Of a stretch of DNA of 64,000 nucleotides, positions 49,972-61,185 are shown piece by piece. The stretch lies in assembly GCA_947683625.1 (NCBI GenBank), contig CANTUR010000622.1:62001-126000 (forward strand), in the 5' to 3' direction. Source of the stretch: Mallotus nudiflorus. Its lineage: Eukaryota; Streptophyta; Magnoliopsida; Malpighiales; Euphorbiaceae. The number at the start of each line of letters is the position of its first letter. Position 1 is the first letter of the stretch. Made by a program: the position numbers and the translations under genes. The notes beneath the pieces are model-generated. The model saw only the letters and a list, made by a program, of their open reading frames with translations. It was not told the origin of the DNA and did no database searches.

Positions 49972-50961
49972 TTAGCGTGCTTCAAAACAATATGGCTGGC
50001 AAATACAGTCGATGGCATGCATCAGCTTTCTCCGAGGACCAACTGCATCTGCACCCATATCCTTCAGCTTCTTCATTGTCAGGTTAACCAACTGAAACTT
50101 GCCGACATTGCCCTCAAAAAAATTCACAAATTGTCCCAGCCCAATTGATGCTAGCCAACTGCTCAAACCACCTGCTTTCCGAAGCTTCTTCTCAAGTAGC
50201 GATGCCCTTAACCTCCGATTTAGCAGTATGCTTCCATCAAAGAAATGCAGTTGCCCATTCAATTGTCTTGGTCGCTTGATTACTTTTGAGACATTTGATA
50301 CTCCATGCATATTATCATAAAACTTCAAAGTATGGGATCGATCTGGTTTTTCTGTTTCCATTTCCACATTTACTCTAGGTAGCTCGTGTGATGCTGATAT
50401 CTGCTGGGTAATGATTTTTGTAGGTATTTCAACACCCCTATTAGGTGCCTTTGATGTGACCTTCCCTCGTTTGTCAACTATAGGCATCCCGTTTACTCTA
50501 GGTAGCTTCTGGGAAGCTGATATCTTCTTGGTAGGTATTTTAAAACCGCTAGCTGATGTAACTTTCTCTTGTTCATCAACTGAAGGCGTCCTGTGTACTC
50601 TTGGTAGCTTGTTTGATGCCGATACCTTCTGGGCAGAAATTTTTGTAGGCATTTTAACAACTCTATTAGGTGCCACTGATGCGACCTTCTCTTGCTCATC
50701 AAGTGAAGGCATCTTGTTAGAAGTCTCAACTGGCATAATGGTTTCATTATTTACAGCTTCTGTAGGCATGGTTTCCAAGTTACTTGGTCCTGGCTTTGTC
50801 ATTGCAGAATTTTCGGCACGAAGAGAGGAAGGTATCAGAATGGTGACTCTCTGCTTTTTAACTATAACCCAACCATCTTCTCCATCCAAATCCATGTCAC
50901 CCAAAGAACCATCCTTGCTCTTAGGTAATGCCGCATGCTGCCTTCCCTTTGCCTTTCCCAT
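49972..50961 (-). CDS. SAM (sterile alpha motif) domain protein, complete coding exon
   Basis: A single coding exon of 329 aa. An acceptor (GGCAG) precedes the exon at 50972, eleven bases before the ATG (MGKAKGRQHA), so the first exon is non-coding. Residues 26-44 (DGEDGWVIVKKQRVTILIP) form a conserved-looking basic/hydrophobic patch. Residues 84-201 contain three tandem units of 34-42 aa built on (S/I)VDxxxKVTS, (I/M)PTK and SAS-(K/E)LPRV. The C-terminal 66 residues (264-329) form a SAM domain: LSSWLASIGLGQFVNFFEGN, LTMKKLKDMGADAVGPRRKL, MHAIDCI. SAM domains mediate self- or hetero-association and sometimes RNA binding; the partner here is unknown. The start is the first ATG after the splice site and is followed by an uninterrupted frame. 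Confidence 0.85.
   Translation of the reverse strand: MGKAKGRQHAALPKSKDGSLGDMDLDGEDGWVIVKKQRVTILIPSSLRAENSAMTKPGPSNLETMPTEAVNNETIMPVETSNKMPSLDEQEKVASVAPNRVVKMPTKISAQKVSASNKLPRVHRTPSVDEQEKVTSASGFKIPTKKISASQKLPRVNGMPIVDKRGKVTSKAPNRGVEIPTKIITQQISASHELPRVNVEMETEKPDRSHTLKFYDNMHGVSNVSKVIKRPRQLNGQLHFFDGSILLNRRLRASLLEKKLRKAGGLSSWLASIGLGQFVNFFEGNVGKFQLVNLTMKKLKDMGADAVGPRRKLMHAIDCICQPYCFEAR
50359..50712 (-). repeat. Three tandem repeats inside the SAM-domain gene
   Basis: Units encode residues 84-125, 126-159 and 160-201. Unit 2 lacks about eight residues. The similarity is visible in DNA as well as protein, which suggests fairly recent internal duplication. Confidence 0.8.
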
Positions 50962-51608
50962 CAGGACTATATCTGCCAATGCCATACATAACATTAAAAA
51001 CAGTAAATAGACACCAAGTTAGTGGAAATAGAAAAATCCACTTCTCTCTACATGGAACAAGATATATCAAATAATGATCATTGTTAGGCACAAATCGAAC
51101 TCACGACCTCCTAATGCCTTAAAGAAAGTCTCTTGAAACTAAGCTACTCAAGCCTCGCCAATAATTATCATTATTTGTAGCAACGAACAATTGCAAAATA
51201 TATAACTACGGCATTCAACAGCTACATTGGCCATACATGAAGCGGAGAAGACAGTAAAAAGCCAAGAAATTTTCTCATCATGCAACACAAACAAATACCC
51301 AATTGCTTAACAAGTCCAAAGAAAGCAAAAATTCCCTTTAATTCAATTCTTATCTCCTAATTGAATTCAATTCAAATCCCTAACAATTCTTCAACTTCAA
51401 GAACCAAAAAAAAAAAATTGAAGTCTTGATCACTAAATTGAAGTAATTACCCATTTGAATCAGACAATTTTGAACAAAAATTGACCTAAAATCAATTAAT
51501 TAATTCTTGTTTCCATTGAAAACGATGATTATCTTGAAATTAAAGATTCAAAAAAAGAACGAAATGTTAACTACAAGTAATTAATATAACGAAATAATAT
51601 AAACTTAC

Positions 51609-51720
51609 CAAAAGTATATGAGATCAGAAGAGTCTCTTCTGATCGGCAGATGAACAATGTTGGATTGGGTGCATGAGGGAAGTGAGGAGTAGGACGAGAG
51701 AGAAAGATAAAATGGAAGCG
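51609..51720 (-). promoter_or_regulatory. Non-coding first exon of the SAM-domain gene with uORF
   Basis: The 5' splice site TTTTG|GTAAGTTT lies after 51609. The exon carries a uORF of 16 codons plus stop (51674-51624, MHPIQHCSSADQKRLF) and a perfect 11-bp inverted repeat (51622-51644). The right-hand border is a guess at the pyrimidine-rich initiator region (TCTTTCTCTCTCGTCC, about 51693-51708). The intron would run 51608-50973. Confidence 0.6.
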
Positions 51721-52079
51721 GGTACCGGTTAAGCGTTATCCGGTTATTTATTCAGGAATAAATCGTAGCCGTCGATTTCAGGAGAAGTTGAAGATGCTAG
51801 TAGAGCAAACTTATTAAAAAGGTCCCTGGTGTTTGTCAATATGTCAATGACATCCCATTAGGATTATTATATGTTTTAGTTCTAAAGTTTTTGAATTTAA
51901 ATTATATTTTTGTCAACAATGATAATGTTTTTCATTTCTTGAAGGTATAAATATTAGTAAATGGAGTGTTAAAATGTTGATTTATTTTAAAATATGAATG
52001 ATTAAGATGTAAATTTGTTTTTAGAAAATAAAATAAAATATGATATAAAAATCAAAATGTATTATAAAAATATAAATAT
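51721..52079. other. Promoter side of the SAM-domain gene
   Basis: AT-rich beyond the likely initiator. No TATA box was called and no other gene seen. Confidence 0.35.
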
Positions 52080-52570
52080 ATTTGCTTATATGGCCAAGAC
52101 ACACCACTAATTTTGTTTATGTGGTAAATCCATATCAGCAACTTTGCTAATATGATCTAAGCCACGTCACTTGCTTCACTTGTACGGTGTGAAGCGCATT
52201 GTTCACGTGGAATTACCATGTCACAACTATTACTTATATGGCATGAGACACATCACTCACTTAGTATATATGGTCGTAAGCTAGATCTATGTCATTCACC
52301 TTGGTTATGTGGTAGAATTTGCATCACTCACTTTGTATATTCCCTTTACTTATGTGCCCAGAGCAACGTCACACAATTTTGCTCGTATGGTTTTTTAGCT
52401 ACATCATTCACTTTATTCTAAAAGCCACATCAATAGCTTTGCTTATATGGCTCGAGCCACATCACTCACTATGCTTATGTGGATGAAGTAATATCACCCA
52501 CTCGCTTATTTGGCATGTCACCACATCGACCAACATTTCACGTGCCACATCATCATTTTGCATACATGGA
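52080..52570. repeat. Degenerate minisatellite built on CACATCACTCACTTTG...TATATGG
   Basis: About ten imperfect units of roughly 40-50 bases, each containing a version of ACATCACTCACTTTGCTTAT and ATGTGG or TATGG. Units vary in length and sequence. The open frame across 52218-52421 is a by-product of the repeat. Confidence 0.7.
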
Positions 52571-52855
52571 CTATTTCACATCATGTACATGGTGATGAGA
52601 AAGATGTAAGATGGCAAGTCAAGGTTAACCATGGTCAGCTTTCTTATTAAGGAACAAATGGTAACATGAATTTTATGAGAGGGCCTCATTAGACAACATA
52701 AAGAAAGTTATGGGTGCAAATCAAGAAATTTTTATAAAACAATGGCAGTTTTTAAAATGTTATTAATTAAAATACCTTTACTTTTCATTAATTACAAAAT
52801 GTGTCTAACTTATTTACATTTGTATCCTTTTTAATTGTAAGAGTGTCACTTTCTT
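52571..52855. other. Spacer before the complete Copia element
   Basis: No gene or repeat recognised. Confidence 0.3.
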
Positions 52856-52860
52856 CTTTT
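52856..52860. other. Target-site duplication, left copy (CTTTT)
   Basis: Identical to 58946-58950 and directly abutting the LTR ends; five bases is the normal size for Copia. Confidence 0.8.
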
Positions 52861-53159
52861 TATTGTGAAATAAAGATTGAATTGCTTAGTTTGTTATAGA
52901 ACTAAACTTGAATTTAATAGTATTTAATTAGAAGAAAAATATTTTATAATAAAATGATTTTAAGAGAATTTAGAGAGAGTTTGGAGAACTATAATATTGA
53001 AAGAAATTTGGAGAGTAATCTATCTTTTTCTTAACCTCTCATTAATGAATTTCAATCTCTTTATATAGAGATTTTCTTTTCACTATTTGAGAACTATTTT
53101 CTCACAAGCAATATATTATTCATTCACAAGCAATATATTATTCATTTACATTCAAAATA
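52861..53159 (-). repeat. 3' LTR of the complete Copia element
   Basis: 299 bp. Contains CACAAGCAATATATTATTC twice in tandem (22-bp unit, about 53103-53146), whereas the 5' LTR has it once. Confidence 0.9.
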
Positions 53160-53168
53160 CTCCCCCTT
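53160..53168 (-). other. Polypurine tract of the complete Copia element
   Basis: Reads CAAGGGGGAG on the minus strand next to the 3' LTR. Confidence 0.75.
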
Positions 53169-53199
53169 GAATAACAATATTTTGTAACTGCCTCGTTAA

Positions 53200-56100
53200 A
53201 ACCTTGCTAAATAAAACCCAGTGGGAAAAACTTTAGCTTAAGGAAAAAGAGTACAGTGCATGATTTTCTCCCCCTCAAGTTGATATGTATAATCTTCCTT
53301 CACATAGTATGCAGATGTCGAATTCCAATATCGTGAACGTGCTTTCTAAAGACTGTGGTTGGAAGCGCCTTTGTGAAAAGATCAGCTGAATTCTTGCTAA
53401 ACTGAATATACTTGATATCTATATGATTGTCTTTTATTAGCTTTTGAGTGTATGAAAAAAATCTTGAAGGTATATGTTTGGTTTTATCACTTTTAATATA
53501 TCTTTCCCTTAACTATGCAATATATGTTGCATTATCTTCATACAAAATTGTTGGACTTTTGTTGATTGGAAAACCACAAGATTCTTCAATATGATGTGTC
53601 ATTGATCTAATCCATACACCCTCTCTACTTGCTTTATGTAGTGCAATAATCTCAGAATAATTTGAAGAAGTAGTGACAAGCGTTTGTTTTTGGGAACGCT
53701 AAGAAATTGCAGTTCTGTTATTTATGAACATATAACCTTTTGAGATTTCGCTTTATGAGGATCAAATAAATGACCTACATCTGCATAACCAATCAATTCT
53801 TATTTTGAATTGTTAGAATAAAATAAACCCAAATGAACATTTCTTCGAAGGTATCGAAGTATATGTTTGATCCCTTTCCAATGCCTTTTTGTTGGAGTTG
53901 AACTGAACCTTGCTAATAAATTAACTGAAAAAGAAATGTCAGGTCTAGTACAATTAGAAAAATACATTAGAGCTCCAATGGCACTGAGATATGGAAATTC
54001 AGAACCAAGAATTTCTTCATTTTCTTCACAGGGTCGAAATGGATCAGTCTCAATATTGAGTGATCTGACGACTATTGGAGTACTTAAAGGATTTGCTTTA
54101 TTCATATTAAAGCATTTCAAGATCTTTTCTATGTAATTTGATTGATGCACGAATATCCCATTGTGCATTTGCTCAATTTTTAAACTAAGGCAATACTTGG
54201 TTTTTTCAAGATCTTTCATTTCAAATGCTTCTTTTAAGTATACTGTTGCTTCATGGATCTCATTTTCTATTCCAATGATATTTAAATCATCAACATATAT
54301 AGCTATAATCACAAATCTGGATATTTTTTTCTTAATAAAAACGCATGGGCAGATAATATTACTCACATATCCTTTATTAATCAAATAATCGCTTAAACGA
54401 TTATACCACATGCGCCTAGACTGTTTTAACCTATATAAAGATCTTTGGAGCTTGATCGAATACATTTCTTTGGGTTTTGTACTTAATGCTTTAGGCATTT
54501 TAAATCCTTTAGGGATTTTCATATAAATGTCACCGTCAAGTGATCTGTACAAATAAACAGTCACAACATCCATAAGATGCATTTCTAATTTTTTAGAAAC
54601 TACTAGGCTAATCAGATACTTGAACATAATTGCATCTACAACAGGAGAATATGTTTCATCATAATCAATTCCCGGCCTTTGTGAAAAACCTTGAGCTACA
54701 AGTCTAACTTTGTACCTTATTATTTCATTTTTCTCATTTCTCTTTCGTATAAAGACCCACTTGTATCCTACAGTTTTCACAGTTTTAGGCATAGGAATAA
54801 TTGGCCCAAAAACATTTCGCTTGTTTAATGAGTTCAATTTAGCCTGTATAGCATCTTTCCATTTTATCCAATCATGCCTATTTTGACATTCCATGACTGA
54901 TTTTGGTTCAGGATCATCTTTGTCATTTATGATTTCATATGCAATAGTATATGAAAATGTTTTCGACTTTCTTTATTTTCTATTTCTTCAGGGATATTTT
55001 CCTCGTTATCAATATGATTATCTACTCCCTTTCTCTTTCGAGAATTTTTATCCTTAGAACCAATTGGTCTTCCACGCTTCTGGCGTGTTTTAGACTCATG
55101 AGTGTCTTTACTCTCAGGTTTTATTTCTGGAATTTCAATACGAGCAGGAGCATTGGCTGCTGGTATATATGATTTAGTCGCTCTTTTTATATTAGTAAAT
55201 GCATTTGGCAATTGATTTGCAATTGCTTGTAAGTGCATAATCTTTTGCACTTCTAATTCACATTGCTTTGTGTGAGGATCCAGATGTAATAATGATGGTT
55301 CATTCCATGAAATATCCCTTTTCCCTTCTTTCTCCCCTTTTCCTAATATTGGGAAAACAACCTTATTAAATTGGCAATCAACAAAACGTGCTGTAAAAAC
55401 ATCACCAGTTAAAGGTTCAAGATATCTAATAACTGAGGGTGTTTTAAACCCAACATAAATTCCCAATCTTCATTGAGGACCCATTTTTGTGCGTTGAGGT
55501 GGTGCAATGGGTACATATATTGCACAACCAAAAATTCTGAGATGGAAAATATTTGGCTCTTGACCAAATGCCAATTGTAGAGGGGAGTATTTATGATATG
55601 CACTAGGTCTGATGCGAATTAATGAAGCAACATGTAGGATTGCATGACCCCAAACTGAAATGGGAAGCTTTGTTCTCATTATTAATGGTCTAGCAATAAG
55701 CTGAAGGCGTTTAATCAATGATTCAGCTAAACCATTTTGAGTATGTACATGGGCAACATGATGCTCAATAATGATCCCAGTAGACATACAATAATCATTG
55801 AATGCTTGAGATGTAAATTCATCAGTATTATCAAGTCTTACCCTTTTGATTGTATAATCAGGGAATTGTGCTCGTAATTTAATAATTTTAGCTAGCAACC
55901 TTGTAAATGTAACATTACGAGTTGACAATAGACAAACATATGACCATTTACTAGATGCATCAATTAATACCATAAAATATCTGAATGGTCCACATGGTGG
56001 GTGAATTGGCCCATATATATCACCTTGAATTCTTTCAAGAAACATAGGTGATTCATTCTGAATTTTAGATGGCGAAGGCCTCAAGATTAATTTTTCGAGA

Positions 56101-57826
56101 GAATAAGCTGTACATGACATTTCATTTGATTGAGGAATTCTTTGCCCCTTCAATGGATGCCCATATGAATTCTCAATTATACTTCGCATCATTATTGATC
56201 CAGGATGACCTAATCTGTCATGCCATAAATTTATTGTTGAAGGATCATAAGATTTTTCTTTTATTGCCATATGTGATTCAATTATATGTATATACATGTA
56301 ATGCAATCCAGTAGGGAGTTTTGACAGTCTTTTCAATACTTGTATTTTTCCTGATTCATAGGAAACTATATTTAAATATTTATTACCATTTATAGTAATG
56401 GATTGGGTATCATACCCATTTCAATATATGTCATCAAAACTCAACAAATTTCTTGTTGATTTTGGTGAAAACAAAGCTTCATCAATTATAAATTTTGTTC
56501 CATTTAGTAACATAAATTTAGCTTTACTAATTCCTTCAATCAGATTTATAGGACCTGATATTATTTTTACAACTGCCTTTATGGGCTTTATTTCAGAGAA
56601 ATAATCTTTGTTTTTCAAGATAGTATGTGTAGTACCACTATCTAGTATGCAGAGATCTCCAATATTGTCTTTATATTGAGTACAATCCATATTAAACTTC
56701 AAAATAGATAAACACATAATTAATCAATTAAGGTAAAAATATAAAATAATTATAAAGTAGGACATTTTATTTTAATTTGAAAATAACATACATAACAATA
56801 ACATACACTTTAGAATTGAAAATAAAATAGGTAATAACAATATACTTAAAAATTATAGATGTCTCAATTTCCATTGTCAGTAAAATCATCAATAAAATCA
56901 GAAACATCTAGATGAGTTGTATCATTAATAGGAGTAGGATGCTCATTGAAGTTTATTTCCTTTTCTTTGCTTTTCAATGATGCCTTATAAAGTTGGCAAA
57001 GATGTGGTGGTGTACGACAAACTTGTGACCAGTGTCCTTTACTACCACATCTGAAACACACAGTTTCATACTTATGTTGGGGCCTTTCTTGAACACCACT
57101 GATGACTGATTTTAACTTCTTTTGAGGTTGAGTCTAAGTTTGTTTTGGAGTATTATTATATTTATTTCTACAACCACGACCAAAGAATTGACCTCTTCCA
57201 CATCCACGACCTCTACCTCTCCTACGTCCATGGCTATTGTAATTTTTATATCTGGAATAATTTGTAACATTTGCTTCTGGAAATGCTACTGAGCTAGTGG
57301 GACGGAACTGATGATTTTTCATTAAGAGTTCATTATTTTTCTCAGCTACCAGTAGACATGAAATTAGTTCATAATTTTTTTTAAATCTCTGCATCCTATA
57401 TTATTGTTGCAGTGTAACATTTGATGCACGAAATGTGGAGTAAGTTTTCTCTAGCATATCCTTGTCTGTGACTGTCTGCCCACATAATTTTAATTGTGAT
57501 ACTATTATGAACATTGCAGAATTATAGTCACTCACTTTTTTGAAATCTTGAAAGCGTAAAGTTCTGCATTCATCAGTGACTACTGATAGTATTACAACAC
57601 TTGGATCTTTGACAGTCAAATATTCACATTTTAATCCTTCATCAAGATGACGACGGAGAAAAATTATAGACTTGGCCTTATCTTGCAATGAGGTGTTATT
57701 ATTTTCTTTTATGGTATCAATTAAACCCATTGATTGAAGATGCATTTCTACATCTAGAATCTAAGACATATAATTTTTTCCCGTGAAATCAAGAGTAACA
57801 AACTCAAGCTTTGCTAGAATTATCAT
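53200..57826 (-). pseudogene. Copia gag-pol polyprotein, interrupted by stops
   Basis: Starts at ATG 57826 (MIILAKLEFVTLDFTGKNY). A TAG follows at codon 22, at a site where Copia gag normally has Trp (TGG to TAG). Gag continues to FRASNVTLQQ, then a stop, then an Arg/Gly-rich stretch and the CCHC knuckle CFRCGSKGHWSQVC (near 57060). Protease: CILDSGTTHTIL (near 56640). Integrase: HDRLGHPGS, then catalytic Asp in IQGDIYGP, Asp in VRLDNTDEF and Glu in NGLAESL. Reverse transcriptase: GYKWVFIRKR, VRLVAQGFSQRPGIDYDETY and the active site IYVDDLNIIG. RNase H: ADVGHLFDPHKAKSQ with several stops. At least seven stops or frameshifts separate the pieces; catalytic residues otherwise remain recognisable. 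Confidence 0.9.
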
Positions 57827-58654
57827 TATGATAACTAATAAAAAAAATATAACTCAATTAGAATTTATAAATTTGATGACTACTAAAAAAATCAAACATA
57901 ATAAGAATTTACTAATTAATTATATCATGAATGAATATTGCAAGAAATAATAGCGATACAAAAAATGATACAATAATACTTAAAATTATATCAAATAGAA
58001 AATTATCTTCCATATGAATTATTCCTAAAACTATTATAATAGTCATGATCAAAACATAAATATAAATATATCAAATCATGTTTACAATTTAGAGTAAAGA
58101 GAGAAAGAGAAAATGTATGAATTTGTGTGAATAAATAAAATTTATAGCTTGTCTATTTAAAATGAAAAATATAGCCGTTTGTTACCGTTGGTAATATATA
58201 GCCGTTAGATTTTTTTTTAATATAATATATTGAGAAATAAATTATATAAAGTAAAAGTAATAAATAATGTTGATATGAGTATTTATAGTAAATGAGTTAA
58301 CATAATGATATGTATAAATATGAGGCAAAACCGTTCATTAATATAAAATGGGGTATAGCCTTCCATTAACATAAATAATAAAAAAATAAATATGCATAAA
58401 TATAAATTGGTAGGAGACATAGTCATCCATAAGGTTAGAACCATTTCTAGCAATTTTTGCATCAATGGTGTAGTTAGTAAAACAAAATAAAAATAACAAT
58501 TAATATAAAGTTAGATTGAAGAAATAAATATAAATATGAATATATATAAAGTAGTAGGAGGCATAGTCATCCATGATAATATATAATCAAATAATATATT
58601 CATAAATATTAAATATTAAGAAATATGTACCTTATTATTTTGATCGAGAGCTTT

Positions 58655-58668
58655 TCGTGCTGATAACG
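58655..58668 (-). other. Putative primer-binding site of the complete Copia element
   Basis: CGTTATCAGCACGA directly follows the 5' LTR end (CATAACA). It differs from the common TGGTATCAGAGC site used by the other Copia element in this window. The primer tRNA was not assigned. Confidence 0.6.
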
Positions 58669-58945
58669 TGTTATGAAATAAAGATTAAATTGCTTAGTTT
58701 GTTATAGAACTAAACTTGAATTTAGTAGTATTTAATTAGAAGAAAAATATTTTATAGTAGAATGATTTTAAGAGAATTTAGAGAGAATTTGGAGAATTAT
58801 AACATTGAAAGAAATTTGAAGAGTAATCTATCTTTTTTTTAACCTCTCATTAATGAATTTCAATCTCTTTATATAAAGATTTTCTTTTCACTATTTGAAA
58901 ACTATTTTCTCACAAGCAATATATTGTTTATTCACATTCATAATA
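58669..58945 (-). repeat. 5' LTR of the complete Copia element
   Basis: 277 bp, starting TATTATGAATGTG and ending TTTCATAACA on the minus strand. An AT-rich TATA-like word (TTTATATAAAG on the plus strand, 58868-58878) is present. Confidence 0.9.
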
Positions 58946-58950
58946 CTTTT
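58946..58950. other. Target-site duplication, right copy (CTTTT)
   Basis: Partner of 52856-52860. Confidence 0.8.
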
Positions 58951-59389
58951 TATTTTTTTCCTCATTTTTTTATTTTTATTCTCTTTACTTTTTTTCTCTT
59001 TTTTTTTCTTTTTTTTTAAAAAATATTTTCTCTTTATTTTTATTTTTTCCTCCTTCATTTCTTTTTCCTTTTTATTTTCTCTTTTTTATTTCTATTAGCC
59101 AATATATTTTTCTGAAATTTTATTTAATAAATTTTTTGATATTTTATGTTGACGTATAATATTTTTATTTTTAATAAATTTACCATTATTTCTAAATGTT
59201 TATTTTTTAATTCCAATAGGTCAAAATAAATAAAAAACTATATAATGCTATAAAAAAATAGTTAAAGTTCCATCATTAAACTAATTTTTTTATTAGTTAA
59301 AGTTCCTTTTTTTTTTTTTTGCGAAAATAAAGTTTCATTAATTAGAATTAAATATCATGGATTTAGTTGAAGAAAAATTCCTCCATATA
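58951..59389. repeat. Pyrimidine-rich low-complexity tract and spacer
   Basis: About 58947-59095 is almost entirely T and C with scattered A on the plus strand. The open frame through it is an artefact. The rest is AT-rich, with no gene. Confidence 0.7.
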
Positions 59390-59745
59390 TACATATATAT
59401 ATACACACACACATATACAATAATAAACACATAATATAAAATTAACAATAAATGATAATAATAATACAAATAATGTAATTTAATAAAAATAATACTAGAA
59501 ATAATAAAACACTAAATCAATATTATTAAAATAATAGTATCTGAAATAATAAATATAAATAATGCAAATTAAATATTTAAAATAATAAGTTTTTAAAATA
59601 AAATATTTACGTAGAAAATATAATTTAATATAAAATAATAATTATTAATCACAAAATAGTAAAATAAATAAATATAACTTTTAAATTTATTAACACTGCA
59701 TATCTCAATGTATATTAAAATAATTTAAAATTTAGGCTTATTACA
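59390..59745 (-). repeat. Truncated start of the Gypsy-type LTR family (copy B)
   Basis: On the minus strand it begins TGTAATAAGCCTAAATTTTA at 59745, then GAGATATGCAGTGTTAATA, matching the first few hundred bases of copies A and C. Similarity fades near the TA/CA run at 59390-59415. Confidence 0.6.
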
Positions 59746-60323
59746 AAATATACGAAAAGTATACAAAAATAATTTGAAAAGAAAAATACATTAGTAATTA
59801 GTAGTTTTTTTAAAAATCTATTTAAGTAGTGAACACATGAAGTTTATTGTTTGGTGCAATGATATTGTATCATAAATATAAAATATATTGTAATGAGGAT
59901 ATTGTATTAGAAACATGAAAATATATTGTAATGAAGATATTGTATTAGAGATGTAAATTATGCAAAAAAAAAAAATAATAAATTAAAAATATACAAAAAG
60001 TAAACAAAACATATACAAGAAATATTTTAAATTTAATGTCTTTGAAATTTATATTCCAATAATGATGAACAAAATCGCTAACATAGTAGACATGATGCTA
60101 CCTATAATAAAACAATTGATAATAATAATGATAATTTATTCAATCAAATATAAATAAAAATATAATGAGATTATTTTATATATGAAAAATAAACTAAAAG
60201 TAAATGAAAAATAAATAAAATATTTCAAATTTCATGCTTTTAGAATTTGTATTCCAGTCACTCAATTTTAAAAAATGAAATTGTCACTTCATTTCTCAAT
60301 GTATCAACTACCCCAAAATTCTG

Positions 60324-60399
<76 letters not shown>

Positions 60400-60700
60400 T
60401 AAAAATATAATGAGTTGAATAAAAGCGTAAGAAATTGTTTCATACATAGAAAATAAACAAAAAATATACAAAAATAAAACAAAAAAAATCAACAAGGAAG
60501 CTATATGCTAAGTGCCAAAAATATATATATAAAAAAACCTATTAACTTCATTGATATTATTATAACATTACATATAGCAAATCAAAATCCAAAAAAACAT
60601 GTTACCTTCATTGATATAACTATAACTACATGATAGCATAATTATAGCAAGTCAAAACTAGAACTCTACACCATTACTAACTTTAATTCTATAGTGACCC
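59746..60700. other. AT-rich spacer with microsatellite
   Basis: No gene. Contains the AAT run at 60329-60399 and two near-copies of TATTGTAATGA(G/A)GATATTGTATTAGA (59889-59950). Confidence 0.4.
60329..60399. repeat. (AAT)n microsatellite, about 23 units
   Basis: Uninterrupted trinucleotide run. Reading frames through it give poly-Ile and are artefacts. Confidence 0.95.
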
Positions 60701-60777
60701 AATTTCTAGTCCTTAAGCAATTCAACTACTCTTCTTATTGAGGGTGTCATATTAGGAGTTGTTGAAGTGCACTATAT

Positions 60778-60940
60778 TTGTCATGGCTCCACAAGCTTTA
60801 AGCATGACATTGAAAGTTTTTCAATCCACTTCAAGACATGAGCTCCACATGGCTTGAAATAAATCCAAAACATCATCATGACACCCACCATGAACCAAAT
60901 TACTCACCATTGCATTTACATGCATTAAGTTTATCACACC
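60778..60940 (-). pseudogene. Relic of a pentatricopeptide-repeat (PPR) protein gene
   Basis: The minus strand reads VNAMVSNLVHGGCHDDVLDL, then FQAMWSSCLEVD, a stop, KTFNVMLKACGAM. This fits one PPR motif and the start of the next (pattern: NAMI..L...G...EAL.LF..M...G..PD..TF..VLKACG), with an in-frame TGA. No further PPR units were recognised on either side, so it is an isolated fragment of a family with many members in plants. Confidence 0.65.
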
Positions 60941-61185
60941 AATCTCAAAAAATATCTCTTTCGGTAAATTCTATTAACAGTCATCAAATTTTATACTTAA
61001 TTACAAAATGGTATCATAATTTCAATTTGTATCTTTTCAATTACTCAACCTCAATTTAACTTTCACAGTAAAGTTACTCACTCAATTTCGGCACTTTTAT
61101 TATGATGTGGCTACAAAATTTGCCACGTCATCTGCCATATCTTAAGCCACATCATTGTAAAAACCAAGATAATTTTTAATAGTCA

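Larger units (their letters stand above)
52861..58945 (-). mobile_element. Structurally complete Copia LTR retrotransposon with degraded gag-pol
   Basis: 6085 bp on the minus strand, bounded by LTRs 58945-58669 (5') and 53159-52861 (3') and by identical pentamers CTTTT. Next to the 5' LTR is the putative primer site CGTTATCAGCACGA, and next to the 3' LTR the purine tract CAAGGGGGAG. Domains occur in Copia order: gag with zinc knuckle, protease, integrase, reverse transcriptase, RNase H. The two LTRs differ at about 17 of 277 aligned positions, 16 of them transitions. The 3' LTR has a 22-bp tandem duplication that accounts for its extra length. Several stops in gag-pol make it non-functional by itself. 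Confidence 0.93.

Noticed and set aside
50411..51010. 199-codon plus-strand open frame
   Set aside because: Antisense shadow of the repeat-rich SAM-domain coding exon.
58895..59098. Phe-rich open frame
   Set aside because: Lies in a T/C tract and starts inside an LTR.
60304..60495. Open frame with a poly-Ile run
   Set aside because: Product of the second AAT microsatellite.
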